64,000 bases of DNA from Clostridium sp. E02 (GTDB lineage: Bacteria; Bacillota; Clostridia; Lachnospirales; Lachnospiraceae), in NCBI RefSeq assembly GCF_003833015.1, contig NZ_RJLQ01000009.1:62001-126000 (forward strand), written 5' to 3'. The translations under genes were made by a program, and so were the position numbers. Position 1 is the first letter of the stretch, and the number at the start of each line of letters is the position of its first letter. The notes beneath the pieces are model-generated. The model was not told the DNA's origin, did no database searches, and saw nothing but the letters and a program-made list of their open reading frames with translations. This document shows positions 54,692 to 61,402 of the stretch, piece by piece.

Positions 54692-55078
54692 TTAACTTGT
54701 ATAAGATTCTAGGTAATTGAATACCTCGATCATGGAAGAAAACCATATCCCATCCATTAACTTCCCCCGCTCTTCCTCTGGAAAATCGGTTACTGGCATA
54801 TGGGTATAAAGACATATGGTTGTTTTATCCTGATAGAGGACGAGTAGATATCCGTCCTCTGAGACAAGATAATATTTTTCTTTCTCCTTCGCATTTGCAG
54901 GTTTAACGTCTTGCTGATTAATCACGATCTGTGCTTCTGTCACAGTTTCTGTTTCAATGGTCGCCCCAGGCACGGCCTCTTCCGGCCGGACGCTGTCCTT
55001 TGTAATGGCAAACCCAATTCCTAAACAGATTGCAGATGCCGCAACGAACAAAAGAAAGCAGAACATATACTTCTTCAT
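54692..55078 (-). CDS. Small exported protein with BofC-like C-terminal domain
   Basis: A protein of 128 residues with an N-terminal membrane segment or signal (KKYMFCFLLFVAASAICLGIGFAI), a polar linker rich in Glu, Thr and Val (about 28-65), and a compact C-terminal domain (KYYLVSEDGYLLVLYQDKTTICLYTHMPVTDFPEEERGKL). The YYLVSEDGYLLV start and closing TDFPEEERGKLMDGI resemble the C-terminal domain of BofC, a sporulation signalling regulator. The likeness is from memory and moderate. Neighbours include sporulation-type genes. Confidence 0.6.
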   Translation of the reverse strand: MKKYMFCFLLFVAASAICLGIGFAITKDSVRPEEAVPGATIETETVTEAQIVINQQDVKPANAKEKEKYYLVSEDGYLLVLYQDKTTICLYTHMPVTDFPEEERGKLMDGIWFSSMIEVFNYLESYTS

Positions 55079-55132
55079 GAGATGATACCTCCTTCAAGTA
55101 AGTATAGTATCTGCTTTCTTTTTCCATTTTAA

Positions 55133-56809
55133 TCACAATAAATGGAATTTTCGTGCAAGCCGTGTCAGTTTACGCCCCCCCGGAAAGCTAAGAAGCTCAT
55201 TTTCAGACACACATTGTAGTTTAAGCAGTAAAACTCCATAAAAAATGACTGCAGTCAGAATTGCTGCTAATACACCAAGCAAATTGCTTTTTATTACCAA
55301 ATATACGATAAAGTGAACACCATAGGCTGCAGCCCCCATGATACTCGCAGACAGTGTGGGAAGAAGAAACGTCTTCTTTATCTCCTGTCTATAATTCAGG
55401 ATCCTACGGATTGCATATCCATTTAATGAACACATCATCACTGCAAATAAGATATTAGAGAACAAAACTCCATAAATCCCCAAATGAAATCCAAACAGCA
55501 TAATGCAAAGGATTCCTACATGAAGTACCAAAGAGATCAGCGCATGCTTTAGTGGCACCTGCATATGATTGATTCCTTGTAACACAGCATTGGTAACCGT
55601 TGACAGGGAGAAAAAAACAACAGCTATGGAACCGTATATCATCATGCGAATAAGCGCTGTATTATCACTTCTGTGAAACAGCAAATTACAGATTGGCGCA
55701 GCGAGTACGGTCAAACCTACCGTGGCAGGAATGGCTATAATCATTGACATGCGGATTACCATAGAGATTTTATTGGTTATCAGTTTTTTCTCTTTTCCTG
55801 CGACTGCCTGTGATAAAGATGGGATCAATGCAGAGGATAGAGAATTGGCGATGGCAACCGGTATATTAAAAAGCAACCGATATTTTCCTGAATAAATCCC
55901 CCAGTTTACTGCAATCTCAGACGTCTTCATCCCAAGAAAAACCATACCATTCCCGTAGATACTATTATCAATTACAATGCTGATGTTATAAGCTACACTG
56001 CTAAATACAATAGGCAATACGGTCATAATCAGCAAACCCGAAATTTCTGTGTAAGTTTCTCTGCGTCTGCTCCGATCTTTCCGAACTCTTTTTTTAATGA
56101 CTGGCCGGTAGTTAAATAAAATAAAACCTAGAAACAAAAATGCCGCCAAAGCTCCAACACCAGTTCCGATGGTCCCTCCCGCTGCGCCAAACGCATACGA
56201 ATATTGGTTTGATCCGAAAACAGCATTGGAGTGAAGTCCAACCTGAAACAATTTTGATGCGGCATAGATACTTATTACAGCATTGATAATCTGCTCTAGG
56301 ATCTGGGAAACAGCAGTAGGCATCATGGTACCCAGACCTTGAAAATATCCCCGAAAAACTCCCAAATATGCAATGATTAAAATGGTTGGCGCCAAAGTTT
56401 TCAAAGCATAACTGGTAAATGGCATCTGCAAAAACTTATTCGCAAATAAATCAGCCCCAAACCAAAGAACCGATGCTCCGATGCCACCGACTACGGTTCC
56501 ATAAAACAATGAGACTTTAAGTACCCTTAAAGAATTTATGTATTCCCTTCTAGCCAATCTGGTTGCAATCATCTTGGAAACCGCAGTAGGCAGGCTGTAG
56601 GAAGATACAATCAAAAGAATGGAGTAAATAGAAAAAGCGGAACTGTAATACCCATTCCCTTCATCTCCTAATATATCTGCTAGCGGAATCCGGTAAAACA
56701 TACCGATAACGCGAACAATAATTCCTGCTGCTGCTAAAATAATCCCCTGAACCAGAAAACTAGAGGAACCTCTGCTATTTGTCTTTTTTTTCTTCCTATT
56801 GTTTTCCAT
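55133..56809 (-). CDS. MurJ/SpoVB-like polysaccharide flippase
   Basis: A MOP-superfamily transporter of 558 residues with about 14 membrane helices, similar to SpoVB/MurJ lipid II flippases of sporulating Firmicutes. Seen: a basic N-terminus, LVQGIILAAAGIIVRVIGMFYRIPLADILGDEGNGYYSSAFSIYSILL, YFQGLGTMMPTAVSQILEQIINA and VAGKEKKLITNKISMVIRMSM. It overlaps the DUF3048 gene by 14 bases. Whether it serves vegetative or spore wall synthesis cannot be told here. Confidence 0.87.
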   Translation of the reverse strand: MENNRKKKKTNSRGSSSFLVQGIILAAAGIIVRVIGMFYRIPLADILGDEGNGYYSSAFSIYSILLIVSSYSLPTAVSKMIATRLARREYINSLRVLKVSLFYGTVVGGIGASVLWFGADLFANKFLQMPFTSYALKTLAPTILIIAYLGVFRGYFQGLGTMMPTAVSQILEQIINAVISIYAASKLFQVGLHSNAVFGSNQYSYAFGAAGGTIGTGVGALAAFLFLGFILFNYRPVIKKRVRKDRSRRRETYTEISGLLIMTVLPIVFSSVAYNISIVIDNSIYGNGMVFLGMKTSEIAVNWGIYSGKYRLLFNIPVAIANSLSSALIPSLSQAVAGKEKKLITNKISMVIRMSMIIAIPATVGLTVLAAPICNLLFHRSDNTALIRMMIYGSIAVVFFSLSTVTNAVLQGINHMQVPLKHALISLVLHVGILCIMLFGFHLGIYGVLFSNILFAVMMCSLNGYAIRRILNYRQEIKKTFLLPTLSASIMGAAAYGVHFIVYLVIKSNLLGVLAAILTAVIFYGVLLLKLQCVSENELLSFPGGRKLTRLARKFHLL

Positions 56810-57944
56810 ATAATTTTACATTGGGAGAATCCTGTGCGGATATTACACATACCCAGGTTTTTCCCTGGTTCAGGATGATCTCTTTATTCTCCATGTCGTA
56901 ATAATGTGTGGGACCAAATTCCCCATCCTTTGACCACTTTACAGGAATCGCTCTTCCTTCCGTCACATAAGTGCCGTAAGAATCATCCTGTACATTCAAA
57001 TTTAAATATTCCGTAGTGGCATAATGCGCCATGGGACAGTACTGCAAAATGATGTTTTTTACTTTAATCTGTCCTTCCTCTCCCATATGGGGCTTGCCAT
57101 ACTGATAACGGTAATATAGACCATCCTCTTCATGATATTCAAACCATGGCTTGTTCAAAACGTAACCTGGGTCAACTTTATAAGCATCTTTCCCATCGGA
57201 AGCATTTTTTAACGTAACCTTTTGATTGGATCTTGCAAACTGATAATGGCCGCGATATTTGGTATCATAAGATTTTGTAAAACCAAGTTTTTCAATGGAC
57301 TGATTCAACCTCGCAGCACTTGTATATGCGTTGTGGGGAGATTTTCTGTCTTTGGTTCGAAAATATGCCACTGACCCAATCGCTTCTAATCCATTGATGT
57401 GATCAACATTCGATAAATATGGCTTTGCAAAGGTACTTTGACCGTAATGGGCATAAATTGCATCAAATTCTCTGGCGAAGTATGTATAGTACGTTCTGCA
57501 GCTTCTGACGGACCCAATTCTCTTTAAGTCATCGTAATTCTCTATGATTGCCATAAAGCGGTTCATACCGCCCTCCACGGGTGCCTCATAAACGACTCCT
57601 GCCCGGTTGATCCCATATTGTGGGAGCGCCGCTTTGTCATTGCTCATCATGACTGCAATTGGTCTTCTATTCCCAATCGTGACAGAAACCATCTCTCCTG
57701 TAAGGTAACTGCGAATTTTCCCGTCTTTTTCCAAACGTTCTTCAAACGTATACGGACCAGAAGCTTTGTCTGTATTCAATTCTTCTGTTTCACTGGTTAT
57801 GGTTATTTCTTTTGTTTCAGACAAATCGCCTGACTCTGTAAGGGATCCGGTCATTGATGTTTCTTTGTCTTTTAGCCCACACCCGGATAAACAAATAACC
57901 GTCATTGCAACACAGGCAACACCGAATAACCCCTTTTTTATCAT
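56796..57944 (-). CDS. DUF3048 (YerB-like) lipoprotein
   Basis: A protein of 382 residues with a lipoprotein signal (MIKKGLFGVACVAMTVICLSGCG, lipobox LSGC) and the DUF3048 fold: RRPIAVMMSNDKAALPQYGI, GVVYEAPVEGGMNRFMAI, IGSVRSCRTYYTYFAREFDAIYAHYGQS, and a C-terminal DUF3048_C part with GKTWVCVISA. The open frame extends further upstream, but ATG 57944 overlaps the ybeY stop by four bases and begins the signal peptide, so it is the start. Envelope function not known. Confidence 0.9.
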   Translation of the reverse strand: MIKKGLFGVACVAMTVICLSGCGLKDKETSMTGSLTESGDLSETKEITITSETEELNTDKASGPYTFEERLEKDGKIRSYLTGEMVSVTIGNRRPIAVMMSNDKAALPQYGINRAGVVYEAPVEGGMNRFMAIIENYDDLKRIGSVRSCRTYYTYFAREFDAIYAHYGQSTFAKPYLSNVDHINGLEAIGSVAYFRTKDRKSPHNAYTSAARLNQSIEKLGFTKSYDTKYRGHYQFARSNQKVTLKNASDGKDAYKVDPGYVLNKPWFEYHEEDGLYYRYQYGKPHMGEEGQIKVKNIILQYCPMAHYATTEYLNLNVQDDSYGTYVTEGRAIPVKWSKDGEFGPTHYYDMENKEIILNQGKTWVCVISAQDSPNVKLYGKQ

Positions 57945-58441
57945 CTCACGTACCCCTTCCGGTTTAATATTTCCTCCTGCTTTCCTTCCATCAAAAGCCG
58001 TTCCTCTTCTTCCATATGATCGTATCCACATAAATGGAGCATACTGTGCGCCACCAGGAAAGCAAACTCTCGTGTCTGTGAATGTCCATATTTCTCTGCC
58101 TGTTCTATAACCTTGTCCACAGATATAACGATGTCTCCAAGAAGAAGTTCTCCGGATTCCGGATTGAAACAATCAAATGCAGATGCATCTTCTAAAAAAT
58201 CAAAATCGGATGGAGCCTCAAACTCCACCATCGGAAATGAAAGTACATCTGTGGGGCGATCAATCGTGCGAAACTCCTGATTAATACGGCAAATTTCTTC
58301 ATTTCCTGTAATTAAAACATTAACTTCTGCTTCATACGGACAGTTTTCATAGTCCAGAGATTCTTCCATTATTTCATGAATGATCTTTTCGTAGGGGATA
58401 TCCAATTTATTGTCTGCCTCATATTCTATATTAATTGTCAT
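57941..58441 (-). CDS. ybeY: Endoribonuclease YbeY (rRNA maturation)
   Basis: YbeY, 166 residues, is a zinc RNase that matures the 3' end of 16S rRNA. The zinc motif is HSMLHLCGYDHMEEEE (Hx3Hx5H), preceded by RTIDRPTDVLSFPM and LLGDIVISVD. Start ATG 58441 (MTINIEYEADNKL) after AAAGG; the longer open frame upstream overlaps phoH and is ignored. Confidence 0.96.
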   Translation of the reverse strand: MTINIEYEADNKLDIPYEKIIHEIMEESLDYENCPYEAEVNVLITGNEEICRINQEFRTIDRPTDVLSFPMVEFEAPSDFDFLEDASAFDCFNPESGELLLGDIVISVDKVIEQAEKYGHSQTREFAFLVAHSMLHLCGYDHMEEEERLLMEGKQEEILNRKGYVR

Positions 58442-59447
58442 TTCGTGCCTTTCTTTCGGTAAATATTTTCCCCTTTTTATCAACTGGTTCTTTCCTTGAC
58501 TCATACTCTTCATAAGCCTGAACGATTTTTTGAACCAATGGATGTCTAACAACATCACTGCTTGTAAGCTGACAGAAACCGATGTCATCAATTTTATTTA
58601 ATATTCTCTTTGCCATGTCAAGACCGGAAGCAGCGCTAGCAGGAAGATCCTTCTGCGTCTGATCTCCAGTAACGATGACTTTAGATCCAAAGCCGATTCT
58701 GGTAAGAAACATCTTCATCTGGGCAGGCGTAGTATTCTGAGCCTCATCTAGAATAATATAAGCGTTATCTAAAGTTCTTCCTCTCATATAAGCAAGAGGT
58801 GCCACTTCAATCAGTCCCTTTTCTGCATTATGAAGATAGCTTTCCGCTCCCATAATTTGATATAACGCATCATAGAGTGGCCGTAAATAGGGATCTATTT
58901 TACTTTGTAGATCTCCAGGTAGAAATCCTAGCTTTTCACCAGCCTCAATTGCGGGTCTGGTTAATATGATTCGGTTTACCTCTCCGTTTTTAAACGCTTG
59001 AATTGCCATGGCCATAGCAAGATAAGTTTTGCCGGTTCCAGCTGGACCAATTCCAAATACAATTATCTTTTTTCGAATCTGATCCACATACTGTTTTTGG
59101 CCAATGGTTTTGGGCTTTACTGGTTTTCCATTGATGGTTCTGCATATAATGTCTTTATCAATCTCCAGAATTTGATCATCACTTTCTGTAAAAGAAAGAG
59201 ACAACGCGTAATCAACATTTTGCTCTGTTATTATATTACCACGCTTTGATAACTCAATTAAATTACTAAATACACTTTTCCCTTTTTTAACCATCTGTTC
59301 TGGACCAATGAGTTTAAGGGCACCATCTCTTGCAATCATGGTTACATGCAAAGTTCGCTCAATCTTTTTTAAGTAACTATCAAATTGTCCACATACGTTT
59401 TTTTCATGTTCCACAGGGATATCTATGATTGTCTCAATTACGCTCAT
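58431..59447 (-). CDS. PhoH-family P-loop ATPase
   Basis: PhoH-like protein, 338 residues. N-terminal KH-like part (VTMIARDGALKLIG), then Walker A FGIGPAGTGKTYLAMAMA, RPAIEAGEKLGFLPGDL, Walker B NAYIILDEAQNTTPAQMKMFLTRIGFGSK and VTGDQTQKDLP. Thought to be an RNA helicase or nuclease partner; genetically linked to YbeY, which it overlaps here by 11 bases. It also overlaps yqfD by 14 bases; start ATG 59447 chosen by the GGAGGAG upstream, though the 13-base gap is long. Confidence 0.93.
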   Translation of the reverse strand: MSVIETIIDIPVEHEKNVCGQFDSYLKKIERTLHVTMIARDGALKLIGPEQMVKKGKSVFSNLIELSKRGNIITEQNVDYALSLSFTESDDQILEIDKDIICRTINGKPVKPKTIGQKQYVDQIRKKIIVFGIGPAGTGKTYLAMAMAIQAFKNGEVNRIILTRPAIEAGEKLGFLPGDLQSKIDPYLRPLYDALYQIMGAESYLHNAEKGLIEVAPLAYMRGRTLDNAYIILDEAQNTTPAQMKMFLTRIGFGSKVIVTGDQTQKDLPASAASGLDMAKRILNKIDDIGFCQLTSSDVVRHPLVQKIVQAYEEYESRKEPVDKKGKIFTERKARNDN

Positions 59448-60678
59448 TCGTTTTATTCGTCTCCTCCGGTTCATCCGTAGTTTGTATCTCCACCGCCTCT
59501 GACTGGCCTAAAGGTTCCTCTGTAGCTAAATCAATAGCGATTTGGCATAAAGATTCATTATCTAGTATTTTAACATGATTTCCCAGAATTTGAACCCCTT
59601 TTTCCATTAATTTTTTTTGAATGTCCTCATTCATGTGTTCCGCCAGTTCTTTTTTTTCTTTTTCTGTATAAGGACGTTCATAAGAAACGTATTCTTTTGC
59701 CGTAATTTTACCCAAATGTATGGGCAGATAAAAGTTCTGAAATAAATGAAGCTGTGTTTCTTCAGTCGTCCTTTTCCATGATGTCCCAGCCGGGCGAGGT
59801 AAGATCAGCAAAAATGAAAACGGTGATACTCTTATATAATGACCTTTCCGGATTCTTCCTGTTTCCATATCTACTTGTTTAAACAGCGGAATCTTATGAT
59901 TATAATGGTATTCGGTCTTTGCCCGGATATCCGCATCGGAATGAATGTAATGGATATTCATAATAGTCTCACTGTCATCGACTACAGGCAATGTTCCACT
60001 GACGAGAATCTGTCCTTTTTCCACCTGATCTCCTACTTTCACCATAGGGACACCACTTCTTACAATCATGGAGGTGATCGTTCCATCTTTTTGAGCAATC
60101 AGATCACAGGGCGAATCATCCTTAATGGGAATTGCGGAAAGTACTTCATTTTCTTTTATTTTAACCAAAAGTCTAGTTCCTGATACTCTTGCAGATACCC
60201 ATGTTATTTCTGGAAATTCGGTTCGTAGCGACTCCTCTAGAACAGTGCAGTTTATGTTTGACTTTTTCATTCCATAGCGTATTTCTACTGACTCACAAAA
60301 TCTTAACAGGGTATCATACGTATACCTTTGGTTTCCTTCAAATTCAATGTCCCACAGAAAAAGAGAAAGGGAGTAAAGAATTAAAAAAAAGAACAGGCAT
60401 CCGGCTGCATATAATTTACGTTTTCGATTTCTATGTAAAAAAAAAGGAAGTCCAAACTTTTTTAAAACTCTAAGCCTGACCTTCGATTTCCGGACAAGTG
60501 GTTTTATTTTTCGAAACCCAGGAACAGTCATAAAAAATCGATAGGATTGACCGGAATTATTTACTTTCCATAATTCAATTTCATGAACATTACACATATT
60601 TAAAAAACGTTCCGGGGAAAACCCGGTTATTTCAACAAAAAGATATCCCAAAAACCGTCGGCTAATCCAAGCAAGCAT
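59434..60678 (-). CDS. yqfD: Sporulation protein YqfD
   Basis: YqfD, 414 residues, has a cytoplasmic N-terminal domain (1-85), one membrane helix (about 91-109) and a large outside domain with POTRA-like region (FEGNQRYTYDTLLRFCESVEIRYGMKKSNINCTVLEESLRTEFPEITWVSARVSGTRLLVKIKE). B. subtilis YqfD is made under sigma-E in the mother cell. Start ATG 60678 follows GGAGGTGAAAGA. It lies 19 bases after yqfC, with which it forms the usual pair. Confidence 0.93.
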   Translation of the reverse strand: MLAWISRRFLGYLFVEITGFSPERFLNMCNVHEIELWKVNNSGQSYRFFMTVPGFRKIKPLVRKSKVRLRVLKKFGLPFFLHRNRKRKLYAAGCLFFFLILYSLSLFLWDIEFEGNQRYTYDTLLRFCESVEIRYGMKKSNINCTVLEESLRTEFPEITWVSARVSGTRLLVKIKENEVLSAIPIKDDSPCDLIAQKDGTITSMIVRSGVPMVKVGDQVEKGQILVSGTLPVVDDSETIMNIHYIHSDADIRAKTEYHYNHKIPLFKQVDMETGRIRKGHYIRVSPFSFLLILPRPAGTSWKRTTEETQLHLFQNFYLPIHLGKITAKEYVSYERPYTEKEKKELAEHMNEDIQKKLMEKGVQILGNHVKILDNESLCQIAIDLATEEPLGQSEAVEIQTTDEPEETNKTNERN

Positions 60679-60697
60679 TCTTTCACCTCCACTTCCT

Positions 60698-60964
60698 TTA
60701 TTCAAATTCCAGGGATTTTATAGAACCGTTTATTTTCATTTCTTCTTTGGTGTAATACTCAATCATCAACCGATTCCCTCCTATGATCACCCGACAGTTT
60801 TTTGCCTGAAGCTTAATCAGACTATCCGTGTATAGGATAATACTCCTGTAATTTTCTATCACCACACTGTGACGCCCCAGAAAAGATACAAGAACTTCTC
60901 CAAGAACCACATCTTTCGGAAGTCTGAGGGCAGAAACTGCTTTTCCCTTTGTCTCCTCCAACAT
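60698..60964 (-). CDS. yqfC: Sporulation protein YqfC
   Basis: A YqfC/YabP-family protein of about 88 residues: LPKDVVLGEVLVSFLGRHSVVIENYRSIILYTDSLIKLQAKNCRVIIGGNRLMIEYYTKEEMKINGSIKSLEF, a beta-rich fold. Start is ATG 60964 (RBS AAAGG ten bases upstream) or ATG 60982, six codons earlier with a weaker site. First gene of the yqfC-yqfD-phoH-ybeY row; sigma-E controlled in Bacillus. Confidence 0.9.
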   Translation of the reverse strand: MLEETKGKAVSALRLPKDVVLGEVLVSFLGRHSVVIENYRSIILYTDSLIKLQAKNCRVIIGGNRLMIEYYTKEEMKINGSIKSLEFE

Positions 60965-60997
60965 ACCTTTTCTGCCTTTCATATTTCATTCATTTAT

Positions 60998-61026
60998 ACT
61001 ATATGCAAATAAGATATGGAAAATTC
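60998..61026 (-). promoter_or_regulatory. Possible sigma-E-type promoter of yqfC
   Basis: On the minus strand GAATTTT (-35), a 14-base spacer and CATATAGT (-10) resemble the mother-cell sigma-E consensus. The -10 fits well, the -35 weakly. Supported by the known sigma-E control of yqfC in Bacillus. Confidence 0.4.
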
Positions 61027-61044
61027 GAAACACATAAAAAGTCG

Positions 61045-61083
61045 AAAAAACCCCTGATCATATCGGAACATGACCAGGGGTTT
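61045..61083 (-). terminator. rpsU terminator
   Basis: On the minus strand AAACCCCTGGTCAT and ATGATCAGGGGTTT form a strong stem followed by TTTCG; it lies 13 bases after the rpsU stop. Confidence 0.88.
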
Positions 61084-61095
61084 ATCGATTAACAT

Positions 61096-61272
61096 TTAGT
61101 TATATTTACGTTTTCTTGCAGCTTCAGACTTTTTCTTACGTCTTACGCTTGGCTTCTCGTAATGCTCTCTTTTACGAATTTCCTGTTGGATACCTGCTTT
61201 CGCACAGTTTCTTTTGAATCTGCGTAAAGCGCTATCTAAGGTTTCGTTGTCTTTAACGATTACATTTGACAT
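61096..61272 (-). CDS. rpsU: 30S ribosomal protein bS21
   Basis: bS21, 58 residues: [21 protein letters not shown], then [23 protein letters not shown], the basic C-terminal tail. Full length for the family. It is preceded by a GGAGG-containing RBS and its own promoter and followed by a strong terminator, so it is a one-gene unit between alaS and yqfC. Confidence 0.97.
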   Translation of the reverse strand: MSNVIVKDNETLDSALRRFKRNCAKAGIQQEIRKREHYEKPSVRRKKKSEAARKRKYN

Positions 61273-61348
61273 AGCTCACACCTAACCTCCCTCCAGTTGT
61301 GTACTTGTGCATAATACAACTGTTTGGGTATTTTATAGCACTGATATG

Positions 61349-61376
61349 ATTATAGCATAATTTTGCCGTACGTCAA
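61349..61376 (-). promoter_or_regulatory. rpsU promoter
   Basis: On the minus strand TTGACG, a 16-bp spacer and a perfect TATAAT, in the gap between alaS and rpsU. Confidence 0.8.
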
Positions 61377-61402
61377 GAAAAAAATTTCAATTTTATTGCT
61401 GT

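Noticed and set aside
55133-56809. MATE-type drug efflux pump
   Set aside because: The N-terminal GMFYRIPLADILGDEGNGYY region and sporulation context fit SpoVB/MurJ-like flippases better than drug/sodium antiporters.
57945-58172. 76-residue N-terminal extension of the DUF3048 protein
   Set aside because: It overlaps ybeY in another frame, while the internal ATG 57944 begins a perfect lipoprotein signal and overlaps the ybeY stop by four bases.
58442-58591. 50-residue N-terminal extension of YbeY
   Set aside because: It overlaps phoH; the family start MTINIEYE fits the usual length and has an RBS.
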